In this document: positions 45,519 to 57,227 of the stretch, one piece after another
How the letters are laid out: each line of letters begins with the position of its first letter
Numbering within the stretch: position 1 is the first letter of the stretch
Assembly: GCA_036873135.1 (NCBI GenBank)
Contig: JAPTYO010000015.1
Coordinates: 12,007,683 to 12,071,682, forward strand
Source of the DNA: Clarkia xantiana subsp. parviflora
Lineage: Eukaryota; Streptophyta; Magnoliopsida; Myrtales; Onagraceae
Direction of reading: 5' to 3'
DNA: 64,000 nucleotides
The notes under the pieces: generated by a model
Database searches by the model: none
Told to the model about the DNA's origin: nothing
The model's input: only the letters and a program-made list of their open reading frames with translations
Made by a program: the position numbers and the translations under genes

Positions 45519-48500
45519 ATGAATAGGGATTCTTTATATCCATCGGTGATGACGAATTCGATGTTGTACAATACGTGGAATGGAACTCAGAATGGTATGA
45601 TATGTATGTCCCTGGAAAACCAACCAAAAGGCGGGTGGCTCTTTTCCAATGAGCAACATCTTTTGCATGGAAGCTTGCAGGTCCTAATGGGGCAAGTCAT
45701 CTTATTGAACATCATATATATTAGTGTCTACTATGCCTTGAAGCCTTTCAAGCAAACGAAATTCGTCTCTAGTGTCCTGGTATGTATTTACTATATAAGT
45801 CTACCTAAATTTATATATAAGGAAAAGCCTTAAAACGGCGCTGCTTCGCAAAAAATAGTTTTTAATACCAAAATGTTTTACACGGTACAACATGTTGACA
45901 AATGATGATGATTATTGGTACTTCCATTAATATTCTAGCAAAAAATATCGTTAATTTTCAAGTTTACAAAAAAAAACAAAAACAAAAAATCTAATCATCA
46001 CAATTAAACTCTAATAACTTATATTAATGTTACAATTGAGTCATACTTGATTAGGATGACATGGGCCCAATCTGGGGTCCAATAGTTTGGTTACCCCAAT
46101 CTATCTCACCACCCTTGGGCAAGCTGATCTGGGTGGGGATATAAACCAGGACCCTGTATTTGGGTTTTAATCAAGGCAGATCGAAGTGTATGTAACATTA
46201 GAATAAGATATAATGACTTCATTTTGACATATGAAAAAAGTATTCAGTTAATTTTTATGTTTATAAATTATGTGAAGTCAATTTTGGATAGATAATTGAC
46301 GAAATATTATTTCCTATCATTTTGCAATATGCTAGAACCTTCACCATCGATTTTTTTTTTTTTTAATTTTTTTTCATCACTGAATGATAAAATATTGTGC
46401 ATCATTTTTATATATTTTCTTTGTTTCATTAATGGTGTTGGACTAACACACAAATATTCCTTAAATGGATTGTTATTTTAGGCTGGCATTATAATGAGGA
46501 TTATAAAGGGTAACATGCCAGAGATGAAGAATCTTTTCCCTGTGGAAGGGCAAATTCTAACGAGAACTCTAGGGTTTATTGGCATGACATTTTTCATCTT
46601 TCTCACGGCAGTGAAAATGGACGTAACATTGATTCGACGAACGGCAAAGAAATCCATCATCGTGGGCCTAGTCTCTTTTGTGTTGCCCTTTGCGTGCGTC
46701 CTTCTCCTTATATTGACTTCAAAAGAGTTTAATAATAATAATAATAAACTATTCCCCTATCTTTTTGATGCTGGCCTTTCGCTAACCCGTTTAACAAGCA
46801 CTGCGTATGCATTCGACGAGATGAACCTTTTAACCTCGAATTTGGCACAACTTGTGGTGTCATCGACAATAGTGGATGAGCTCTTCAGTTGGCTTGCCCT
46901 GTTAACCGGGACATTATATCGAGGAGGTCAAGTTTGTATTACATTTTTTGGGATAGTTGCAATGGTGTTGTTCACAACCTTTATAATAAGGCCTAATCTG
47001 GTATTAATCGTTAAGAAAACACCTCAGGGGAAGCCGGTGAAGCGAATATTCATACTCGGAGTTATTGTTTTGGCTCTTGTGATGTCATTAATGACGGACA
47101 TGATCGGTGCAACTCATATGGGAGCTCTTATTTTGGGAATTGCGGTCCCTGAGGGTCCACCGTTGGGTTCAGATATTGTGAGGACGGCCGAGCTGTTTGT
47201 TATGAATTTTATGATGCCATTTTTCTATATCATAGTTGGTTATAAAGTGAACCTCAACACAATTATCAACTTTGCAAAGGAAGCTCAAGATTTGAGGATA
47301 TTTATAATGTCGGTAATGTTGGCCTTCATTACTAAATTTATTGGGGGTGTCCTTGGTGCCTTGGCTTCCAAGTTAAGCAGTGAGCATGCTCTGTTGGTTG
47401 GCCTCATGGTCAACCTCAAAGGCCCCATGGATCTTTACCTCTTCTATCGTTGGGGTAAGAGAAGGGTAAGTAACTTATTATTTCTCTTTCTAATTAGACA
47501 GCTACTTAATGAATAGTATGAATATATGTTACAACATGTTTGCAGGAAATAAATGAAGAAAGATACACAATATTGGTGTTGTCACATGTCATCTTAACAG
47601 CAATTGTCACTGCCTATATAGACAGACTATATAATTCGTACGAGAAAAAAATGCCGCCGGGTTACAATTCAATGCGACAACTGCAAACAAATCCAAGCAT
47701 GGGAGAGATACGAATAGTGTGTTGTGTTCATCACTCCCAAGATACCACTATATTCCTGCCCTTCCTCAAGGCCTCAAACCCCACATTAAATAGCCCGACA
47801 GCTGCCTACGTGGCTCACCTCAATAGCCTCGATGGCCGGGCAATCCCGGTGATTTCCCGCGACGACCGAAAAATAAGACGGGTTAGTTCTAACCTATTGG
47901 ACCAGATCGCATATGAGTTTGAGAAATTCGCGGCGAGCTCAAATGGGTTAGTCACCACCAAGATTTACACCATGATTGCACCTTACAAAAGCATTCACCA
48001 TAATATTGTCAGCCTAGCCCAAGAAGAGAAGATCGCTTTAATTGTATCGCCTTTCCATACAAACTACGCCGCCTTAGAAACCAACGAGGTCGGCGGGGTT
48101 CGTATGTTTAACAAAAATTTACTTAATGTCTCCCCTTGCACGCTCGGTCTCCTAGTCGACAAAGGCATGTCCACTAATTCTAACAACGCCTTCTGTTTTA
48201 GTATCGGTGTTCTATTCCTTGGAGGGGCTGATGATCGTGAAGCTGTGACGTTCGCTACACGGATGTTAGGGAATCAGTCAGTGAGTGTAAAATTGGTGAG
48301 GCTACAACTTAGTAACTACTATAACAGCCACCGAAATGACATTGAAGCCAAGATTGACGAAAAGGTGATCCATGACTTTATATTAAAGAGTAAAATGATG
48401 CAGCATGGTGAATACTATGAGATTAAGGTAGAGACTATTGAGGAGTTACTGGATGGTATTCGAGCTTTAGGATCGGCGCATAACTTGATATTGGTAGGGC

Positions 48501-48679
48501 GACAAAGGCATGTGGATATATCTATTATTGATGAGGCCTTGATGGAATGGAGTGAACATCGTGAACTGGGAGCTGTTGGTGATTTTATTGCATCCGCCGA
48601 TTTTTATGGAGGCAAAACTTCGGTATTGGTAATGCAACGCTATAATATTCTCATTAATAATGAACACGGGATTTCATAG
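45519..48679 (+). CDS. CHX: Cation/H+ exchanger, CHX family (copy C), 3 exons
   Basis: Exons 45519-45779, 46482-47465 and 47546-48679, phase-0 introns of 702 and 80 bp with GT-AG borders, give 792 residues. By eye it differs from copy B at 14 residues (for example H/Q in exon 1; R/M, S/G, F/L and G/R in exon 2; N/K, K/E and A/D in exon 3), with no indel and no stop. The domain layout is the same: membrane exchanger domain in exons 1-2 and soluble regulatory domain in exon 3. The D219-E220 pair is kept. Intact reading frames, splice sites and mostly conservative changes suggest that both copies are functional or very young. The promoter region (45175-45518) is shared with copies A and B. Confidence 0.9.
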
Positions 48680-49183
48680 CTTCGACCATTCCTCCCTAGC
48701 TAAATCAGACAGCTGGTGGGTATATATTATAATTATTCTAGGCGACCAAGCAACGTCATTCAGGCCAAGAACAAAGGCCACAAAGAGGCTTATATCATAT
48801 GGACTCAAACTCATACGTCCACACCCTTTGCTTAGGGTTATGCAAAATGGGAATCTACTCTGCATCTTACAACTCGTCGGCACCTCTTTTATAATTAATT
48901 TTCCCTTCATTTTCTTTTTGTTCGTAGTGATTTGTATCTTAGTTAACGAAATACATTCAGTTTGAATTTCAGTTTTGGGAATAATAATTGAACTTCATAC
49001 TTTTTTTTTGTTAATTTTACTCCAATAATTACCAAAACTCTGATACATTCAGTTGAAATCAATCATTTTCTGACTATTCAATAAACAAATAAAATTTGGC
49101 AAACAAAAAAAAAAGAAATAATTTCAGTTTTTTCGTTCACGATTGAATCCAACGAGCAACCAACCATGCTGTTTGATCAAGCC
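48680..49183 (+). other. CHX-C 3' flank
   Basis: Shared with copy B downstream DNA, with a short indel after the stop codon. Ends with ATCAAGCC, the left target duplication of the hAT element. No gene. Confidence 0.6.
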
Positions 49184-50098
49184 TAGGGATGGCAACGGGT
49201 CGGATCGGGGCGGGTATTGCCAGCCCCGGACCCGACCCGCGGGTCAACCAGGCGGACCCGGACCCGCCCCATAGACCTCACGGGGCGGGTCGTTTGGGTA
49301 AAAAAATTCCGCCGGGTCGACCCCGGGGCCCCGACCCGACCCGCATGAAAACCTGAATGTCGATTATATATTTAGAGCGACTGTGACGCAGTTGTGAGTC
49401 ATCTAGTCTCTGGACAGAAGCTAGACGAGGGTGAGGTCGCGACTCGGGAGGTCTCTGGACAGATGTTGCAGTGAGGTCGTGGAGGGCAAGGTCGCGGAGG
49501 GTGAGCGACGGCGAGGTCGCGTAGGGCGAGCGACGGCGAGGTCGCGTAGGGCGAGCGACGGCGAGGTCACGGAGGGCGAGCGACAGCGAGGTCGCGTAGG
49601 GCGAGCGACGGCGAGGTCGCGGAGGGCGAGCGACGACGAGGGTGAGATCGCGAGGCGAGGGCAAGGTCGAAGGACAGAAGTGAGGGTCTGGAGCATGGAG
49701 TCGCTGCTAGAGCATGGAGCTGCTGCTGGAGTCTGGAAGCTGCTGGTCTTCTCCTCTGTTATGAAGATTGAAGAGGGAAGAGAGAACGGCGATTTGTGGT
49801 TTGAGTCAAACCCTAATAATGATGTTTTCATCTATTTATAATATAGTCCTTCATATTTATAAAAGTATTATATTAACCCTATTATTTATTAAATAAATAT
49901 AATATTATAATAAATATTAAGTATAGATAATACGGGGCGGGTCTACGGGGCCCCGCGATCCTAGACCCGGACCCGCCCCGCCCCGCGTCCACTATGACCC
50001 GAACCCGACCTCTGCCCCGCGGGTCGGCGGGTAGACGGGTCAGAATCGGGTCGGGGCCCCGCGGGTCAGCGGGTACCCGCGACCCGTTGCCATCCCTA
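49184..50098. mobile_element. Non-autonomous hAT element, 915 bp
   Basis: Terminal inverted repeats TAGGGATGGCAACGGGTCGG / complement at the right end ...ACCCGTTGCCATCCCTA. Perfect 8-bp target duplication ATCAAGCC (49176-49183, 50099-50106). Copy B has the unoccupied site GATCAAGCCTAATAAG (about 26143-26158). Subterminal zones are rich in GGGTCGGG/CCCGACCC on both sides, typical of hAT transposase-binding regions. The GC-rich core holds a 25-bp tandem repeat and no transposase. Confidence 0.93.
49489..49638. repeat. 25-bp tandem repeat inside the hAT element, 6 copies
   Basis: Unit AGGTCGCGTAGGGCGAGCGA plus CGGCG with a strict 25-bp period from 49489. Because 25 is not a multiple of three, all frames stay open through it on both strands and give spurious ORFs of about 130 codons. 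Confidence 0.92.
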
Positions 50099-50570
50099 AT
50101 CAAGCCTAATAAGCTTCAGTTAGGATATTTTATAAAAAAATATTAATAACTTGATGAATTTGGTGAAAAATTGATGAAGAACCCATGTATTATACATAAT
50201 AATATTGTGCATTGCTTGAATAAATAATATATATAAAAATTACCTCAATATTTAAAGGTGTTAAAAATAATAAATGGAAAGATTAATATAAAATAAATAT
50301 GTAAAATCTTAATGGAAAATAACTTTTGTATTATCTATTATCCCTAATATGCCCCTGTAAAAAGGACGTATTTCTATTCACATCATATATCAACGCATAG
50401 GAAATACTTCATCTTAAATACTATACTAATATATTGCTTCCTATTCATGGCTCATATGTGTCATGTCTCTAACTGCAAATATATGTAGACTATTTAAGAT
50501 GTGAAAGCTTCATAGCACAACCTCAGGCAGAACCTCTTTGGCACATTCCATGTATTCATAGTATTCTAAA

Positions 50571-50635
50571 GGGAATAGAACCTAAATTTTTTCCCAATTA
50601 TGACCCGAGTGTTAGTTTGGTGTCTCAATTTTAAA
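50571..50635. mobile_element. Left end of MULE-type MITE, truncated
   Basis: GGGAATAGAACCTAAA preceded by TATTCTAAA. Same insertion as at 28155 in copy B, cut off at TTTTAAA where segment C ends. Confidence 0.8.
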
Positions 50636-52950
50636 CTAGTAATACATTTTCTTCTTTATGTGAGAGAAACACTGGTAGTACAAATAACAGATTGAGTTGA
50701 CTTGATCAATCCATATGAAACTTGAATTCTTTATTTATAAGATCCTTTGAATGTATATTCTTGAATATATATTTCTGTTGAGCCATTAATCTAGCGACAA
50801 CTTTAGAAATAATCATTCTGTATGAGTCTCATGCCACACATTTCAACTGAATATTTTATGAGCTCAAAATTTCTCTATGAGAGACAAATTGCTTAATTGC
50901 TACCCGATTTAGATGACACATTTTCTGCCTCTGTTGATTATTTAATTACTGTCGAATAATAATATTTTCATCACTTCTTCAAGATTACGCAATTGAGATG
51001 AATGTTCCTGATTGACCACATTATTTATACATAATCTTTACACCTGATTAACCTTATTCATATATTATAAGTTGGGATAAAATAACTTTATGACTCATGG
51101 ATATCTTTTCTTTAGTTTGTAAAAAATAGCTACCAAAACTAACTTTCATATATACTTTAAACCCTAAAATAGTTACACTTAATATAACGACATTACACAT
51201 AGTTTTAATAAGAACATTTACATATTTGAGGGAATTAAATTGATTAAACCAATGTTTTGTTAAATGATTTCTTTATGTAGTAAATTCGTCCGGCCTGTGG
51301 GCGACGGGGCAAACTGCATGACTCTACTAGTGAGACAAATGAACTTAATATCACGACCCTGAGTTGCCCGTATCATGTGGGTATAGGAAAACTCAATCGT
51401 AATATCAAATCCATCTTCCCAGGTTGATTAAGTTATTCAATTAACAACCTCCTATGGGCCGAGTCATTAACCTCACAACTTAACCACAATTTGATGCTTG
51501 TTACTACATTACAATTTTACTATATATGTTATCACTTAGTAGGCTGTTGTGGCTACACCTACGTTTGAAATCACATTCCATTAGTATTTTTGTTTAATTT
51601 AAGGGTTAATAACTAAAAAACTGTCCAAATTTTACCATATGTTAAAATTAGATGTCTGAAGTTTGAAGTGTTAAAATAGACAGTCTCAAGTTTCATTTTT
51701 GTTGAAATTTGGTGTCTCTGCGCGTCTTTTCATCTCTCTTCAATCATTTTCATCAACCCACACAGCCACTCATAATCCATCACTCTTTACTTTTCACAAA
51801 ATCGTCAAATTTCACCCAAAAATTCAACATTAAAAAAAAAGTTTCTAAAAGAGTGGTGTGGAGCCATTTTCCAAGGACAACAGAGCGAGATTTACTTGCG
51901 CGGACGTGGCCAACTTCTTCGGTCCCGGTCCCGGCAAGATGACGAGAATGGAGTGTGTATGGGAGCTCGAATTTGACAGACGGTTTTGTCGGAATTGACT
52001 TCTCTAAAGTAATCACAGCAAGACACCACATTTTAACAAAATTAAAACCTTGGACACTACAGTTTAACATTTAAAACTTCAGACACCTAATTTTAACATA
52101 GAGGTAAACCTTGAACAGTTTTTTAGTTATTAACCCTTAATTTAATCATGAGTAAACTGTATTTGGAGAAACTAAATTTCTTAGGTACTCATGACTTTTA
52201 GCGGGTAACTATTAAGTTAGACGTCAAGACTTCATATACTCTAAAGTATGTTATCTGAACGCGAATAAATACTTTAATTCACACATCAATCTACATAGAG
52301 CTGCTGTGGCTACACTCCAGCAAAATTGAAGTTTCATTACTTAGATTATGTCACTATTATGCACAAGGTGCTGTGGCAACTCTTGACACAATAATGTTGA
52401 TTTTATTGACATCTAATATTTAGAAATTCCGAACTTATTTCTTGTAGTTTATTTCTAGGTGATTCTTTAATAACTTGCTACGATTGTACTTTACAACCAC
52501 ACTACAAGATATTACTTTATGCTCATTCTAAATTAAAATAATATATATCGCAACAATATAACGAACATGTATATTTTAAACATTTAATAATTGGAGTTAA
52601 CTTAACCATAACAAATACTTACTTGTATTCTCTAAAAAAGGATGACTGAAATCTAAATCCAATATAGTCTTTTGAACTTTATGACTCCAAAAAACAAATT
52701 GTATTGTTCTCGGATAAAAAAAAACAAATGGTCAATAATGTACAATACAATTCATACATTCACGCGCATATCACATACATGTTTACACTTAACACCAATC
52801 ATTTAAATTGCATGATTTAAAATCCTTTAAAACATGCATCAAATCAATAAAATATACAGTACAATTTTATTACCATTCTGCACACATTTATCTATATTTC
52901 ACACTTTCAAAACCTTAATGTGCACAAAACAATACATAAGAATTAAATTA
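50636..52950 (-). mobile_element. LARD-like non-coding interior, degraded
   Basis: No ORF. The style matches the LARD at 30569-36797: phrases such as CTGTGGGCGACGGGGCAAAC, GTTGTGGCTACACC and GCTGTGGCTACACTCC, plus AT-rich text. No LTR ends identified. It may be the remainder of the copia-like element whose left end is at 29440. Split by a MULE-type MITE. Confidence 0.4.
51603..52136. mobile_element. MULE-type MITE, 534 bp
   Basis: Ends GGGTTAATAACTAAAAAACT / complement AGTTTTTTAGTTATTAACCC. Perfect 9-bp duplication TTAATTTAA (51594-51602, 52137-52145). Subterminal blocks CTGTCCAAATTTTACC and TTGGTGTCTCTG are related to the MITE at 28155-28733. No credible coding content in the centre. Confidence 0.9.
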
Positions 52951-53992
52951 ATCTATCTATATATTATATAATTTGGATACCATTAGGGTTTTAATTAAGT
53001 TGCTCTTTGACTGCCACTTTAGCTATAGACAATCCTATTGGTGCGTGATTTAGACGCGTTTTACTTTTACCTTTCTCTTCTACGCTGCTGCTTTCTTCCA
53101 CTATCGAGATCAACTCTTTTTCAGATTACCTTAAATTGAAGAGACTGTTTTGCATCTTCGGTTTCAGATGAACCCGTAACTCCAGTCGATCATTACTTCC
53201 CTGTCGTTTCAGAGCGTTGTTTGACTAAAGATTATATTGTCATTTCGTGATTAAATCCAAGCGTCTGTTTCAGATCTTCGGTTACGGCTTCGGTTCGGCT
53301 CTGGCGTTACAGCTCCTGCACTCCGAAGTTACAACATCTGGAATCCTGCGTTACTGCACCGGTGATCGTTGCTCCTTTCTGTATTCACTATTCGAACGTT
53401 ACAGATACCATCACTCAACTACTATTTATGTGATTGAAGGTGAGTTGACAATCCGAGATAAGTCTTATCCTATTTTCTAATCGCCCTGTTTCTGCAAGTT
53501 GCTTCATCTGATGGATCCGTCGATTTTGGTTCATTACCCTTCCCTATCTTCTTTGTACATTCCTCTTTTTGATTGCGAGATGGATTTTATGTTAAACCTA
53601 GCGTGCAGATAATCAAAAGCCCAGTACGAATTTTCTTTTGCAATTAAGTTGCATTCTTGATTTATGTATGCAAGACTAATTGGGGAGCTTAATATTTTCA
53701 TTATTATATATTCTTCTTTGTATGTGTTCGATTCTGGAAAAATTGATTCCACAGGATTTCTTCAATTGTATTGCTTCGCTTATCCTTCAGCCCTTACGCT
53801 TTGGTGCACCTTTTGATTGTTCCAGCATGTTATCATCAAGAGTTTTGAGGTAATATTATTTCGTTGTATGCCCAAATGATAGGTTTCTTTCTTAGCTTTT
53901 CCAGTTTTCAATGCCTCTTCTAAACCTTTTTTCTATTGGATTGTTGTGTGAAGTTATTTCATATCAAAGTGTAATTTGGTTTTGTTTGGCAG
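52951..53992 (+). other. Unidentified stretch upstream of gene fragments
   Basis: Begins TCTATCTATATATTATATAA, which resembles a Helitron 5' end. From about 53030 the base composition becomes more like a 5' UTR or exon (CTTCTACGCTGCTGCTTTCT, CGGTTTCAG). A 77-codon open frame at 53247-53480 has no recognised domain. It may be a captured promoter or UTR belonging to the fragments that follow. Confidence 0.4.
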
Positions 53993-54103
53993 GCCTATGG
54001 TAAATGAAGCAAAATGTCAATCTATCTTGAGTAGTGGTGAAAGTGGAGCTGGTGCATTATGCATTATCTTGCATAGATGGGAGGATGAGCTGCTGATGAA
54101 GGT
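53993..54103 (+). pseudogene. Myosin motor-domain exon fragment (P-loop exon)
   Basis: Between a TTTGTTTGGCAG acceptor and a GTAAGT donor the exon reads PMVNEAKCQSILSSGESGAG, then in another frame MHYLA-x-MGG-x-AADEG. Plant myosins have MINE..SQSILVSGESGAGKT, TKMLMRYLA and LGGRAA..EG on one exon. The KTETTK part of the ATP-binding P-loop is deleted, and two codons for Arg/Tyr positions are stops. Only this exon was found; preceding and following myosin exons are absent. A gene fragment, not a gene. Confidence 0.75.
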
Positions 54104-54483
54104 GTAAGTGTACCACATAATTTTTTTGGAGGTAACTTAGCGACGGGAAACCACATATTGGCATTTGAATGAGTGATTATTTGATGCAAATCCATATGTG
54201 GTCATCTTTGCAATCTATTATGTTCTAAGCAACATTTGATAATGAAAAGTCTCAGAAATAATAACTCAAGGTTAGGACTGCATAAATCCATTTATGTTTA
54301 TTCCATTCATATGTTACCTATGTAGATGTTTAACTGTTTTGGATAAATAATACAAACTCAGATACATTTTTCTGTAATTTTAATGGTTTTATAGTCCAAT
54401 TTATATGTTCTAGCAAAATTAAATACTCTCCCTAAGTGCAAATTACAAGTCAAAGCCCAAATAAAATTTTAATATAATTGGAA

Positions 54484-55899
54484 GATCGTGTGACAACAAC
54501 AATTTTTTGGGATGGGACTGCTAACAATGGGCAGTTCCTCAAGTGCCTCAACATGGCGGTTCTGTGGAAGTTGCCCATTATTTTTGTTATAGAAAACAAA
54601 TTGTGGGCGATTGGGATGTCATATATGAGAGCAACTTATGATCCTCAGTTATAGAAGAAGGGGGGGCTGCTTTTGGAATGTCATGTGTTCATGTTGATAG
54701 GATGGATGCTCTGAAGGTGGTAGAGATAGCTAAAGAGGCAGTTGACAGAACCAGAAGATGGGATGGTCCTAATTTGGTTGAATGTGAGACCTACAAATTT
54801 AGGGGACACTCATTAGCTGACTAATGAGCTCAATGCCCTTCGTGAGTCATCGATATCCCTTCAGTATAGTAATTTATGTTTAACTTGATTGTTGTTATTA
54901 TTAACTTTAGTAGTGGTATGGTCAAAATTCCCCGATCTGATAGATCTTATCAAACAACTAATCATATCATTATCATACATAAAGATAGAAGTGCACTAGA
55001 AGTTACAACGTTGTCTGTTACATTAACACGCCAATCATGTTGTGATACGTCAAATTAGGCCAAAATGTTATGTTATGAAAGGCTTCACTTGTTTTAGTCG
55101 GATATAAATCGTTTGGTTGACCTTTGCTCGAGTCAGATGATAGAAGGTGTGACATTAAGGATATTACTCATTATGATATATTAAAACAATTTGAGTAAAA
55201 TATTTGGTGTGTCCTAATTGTAAGGGAAGGTGTTGGTGGGATTTACAATGCTTATTTATGTTTTGAGCTCCAAATTATGTATGAAAAATAATCAGGAAAT
55301 ACCATACTGAATAGGAGGGTAATGGATGCAGTTAGGTAGCTACATTTAGCTTTTGGCAATCGATAGACTTTCCTTTCTTTAACACGGGTTTCATTTTTCA
55401 TAAAGATGAACAAGTTCTTGTGCGTGACTTAGATTGAAGTATGCATCAGGTGCTAGATGACATGTCGAAGTCTGCATCTGGTGCAAGATGATATGACGTT
55501 TCACTTTCACTTCATCTACCTGGCCATTGCAAATTTTATTCGTTTGGGCTTAGTTAATTAGCATTCTGGTAGATAATAATCATGCAGAATGTTTATTTCT
55601 CTGGATGATACCTCTGAACACTATTATTGGTTTATGCAGCTGAGAAGGCTCACTATTCTCAGAGGGATCCAATCGCACAACTGAAGTACATGATAGAGAA
55701 CAACCTAGAGACCAAAGCGGAGTTTAAAGTAATTGAAAATAAAATTGATTAAGCGTTGGAGGATTCAGTGGAATTTGCATATGCAAGCTCTCACCCAGAA
55801 AGAAGCCTGCTTCTTAGGAGAATATTTTTGCAGATCCAGGAGGTTTCGGCGTGATGGAATGGAAACTATAGATTTGAGGACCCCAAATTCACACAATAA
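54484..55899 (+). pseudogene. Pyruvate dehydrogenase E1 alpha (plastid-type) pseudogene fragment
   Basis: Exon 54484-54841 reads [56 protein letters not shown], stop, then after a +1 shift AAFGMSCVHVDRMDALKVVE and LVECETYKFRGHSLAD. This is the thiamine-diphosphate-binding region (GDGT.NNGQ, here WDGT) of E1 alpha. A last exon 55640-55899 reads AEKAHYSQRDPIAQLKYMIE, KAEFKVIENKID, stop, EDSVEFAYAS and GNYRFEDPKFTQ. The gap looks like a retained intron (TATGCAG acceptor), so it was copied as DNA rather than from mRNA. The N-terminal exons and transit peptide are absent. Stops and frameshift make it non-functional. Confidence 0.85.
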
Positions 55900-56739
55900 A
55901 CTTCTCGTGTCTATACCTCCTACCTCTCTACATTGTAAACTTTCATCCGTAACATTTTTTAAAATTTTGTTCCATGACAAAGGACATCACAAGAGAGGAA
56001 CGATACTTTAGGGTAATAAACTTGCCACTTGCCTACCTAATTTATTATCGTATAATGGAAATTTAATGGTCGAATGAAATGATTATTGAGTTGGATATTA
56101 TAAATAGGAAACTGTGTACAGATGAATGGAGAAGAAAAAAAAAATCGATGTCGTAAAGACTATTTATTTTGTGATTTTTTTTTTTCAAGCATAGTAATAA
56201 AACACATTGAATTATTGTCAGGATTATAGTGAAATTAATGATATGGTATAATAGTCGTGAACGTAGTTTCTTAAGCAACAATCTTGATTGATTTTTCCTA
56301 AATAAATCATAAATTAAAGATATGTCATGGTTTAGTTACTTAAGTGCAATTCTAGGGAAACAAGTGGCACGGTTGTATTTGGCGGTGCTAATAAATTTCT
56401 CAAAAAAATCTCTAGAACTAATATTAATATTTATTTGTTTGTCACGATTTTATCAGCATTTCAGTTATAAAATGTTTCTTAAACTTTGTTTATGTTGAAG
56501 CTTGAAACAATCATATGTGTCATTCAATGATTACCCGAAGTTTTCCTTACTGTCATTTCAATTTGTAAGATTTTTTTTTATTGTAATTAGTGCTATTTTT
56601 TCCATGTATAATTTGAATAATCATTTAATTATCAATTTGTGAAAAATAAAAATTTAACTATAGTTGGTTTCAAACTATATAATAGGCCACCTCAGCGAAC
56701 CACAATTATCGAACCCGTGCGCTCTGATACCATGTTAAT
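55900..56739. other. AT-rich stretch with a copia PBS trace
   Basis: No gene. Near its right end GCTCTGATACCA (56721-56732) followed by TGTTAA looks like the PBS complement and LTR start of another minus-strand copia, cut off by the gypsy LTR at 56740. Confidence 0.5.
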
Positions 56740-57059
56740 TGATGGGTTTCGCTATGGCCGTTAGGCCCTTTAAACGGCGAGGAAACGGTGAGAAGGCCCA
56801 CTGGGCCCTAAAAGGAGGTCAAGAAGACCAAGGCGAAGGGTCCCGAAAGAGGGAGTCCCGATGATGAAAGGTCCCAACAGAGTCGGTCCCGATAGGCGAG
56901 CTGGACGCTCCCGATGAGATGCCTTCAAGTAGGCCCCGATGACGAATCCCTGAGAACGATTGGCCCTGTCACGACGACGAGGGGCCCCGAGCGGTGACAC
57001 AATGAGATAACTCTGGAGTCCCCGATATTGGTCGGGACTTGCTATTAGAGGTTGAGGCC

Positions 57060-57200
57060 GAGATACGCGGGGCGTGGCCGAGATACGCGGAGCGTAGTTG
57101 AGATACGCGGAGCGTGGCCGAGATACGCGGGGCGTGGCCGAGATAAGCGAGATCATGGCCTAGATAGGCGGGATCATGCCCGAGATACGCGGAATATGGG
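57060..57200. repeat. 20-21-bp tandem repeat in the LTR, ~7 copies
   Basis: Unit GAGATACGCGGAGCGTGGCC with a 20-bp period for the first four or five copies, then degenerate. It lies in the U3 part of the LTR and could act as an enhancer-like array. Confidence 0.85.
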
Positions 57201-57227
57201 CTAACCACCCCAACGGTTCAGCAGGTA

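Larger units (their letters stand above)
44392..50635 (+). repeat. Segmental duplicate C
   Basis: Pairs with 21481-28207: minus-strand copia remnant, promoter, CHX gene, 3' flank and the left end of a MITE. It differs by an hAT insertion, absence of the 1.5-kb MULE, and about 125 more bases in intron 1. Confidence 0.92.

Noticed and set aside
49278..49841. Arg-rich or Ser-rich proteins of about 130 aa
   Set aside because: Products of a 25-bp tandem repeat in a non-autonomous hAT element.
53247..53480. 77-codon ORF upstream of the myosin fragment as a gene
   Set aside because: No recognisable domain, short, and within a region that looks like captured UTR or promoter sequence.
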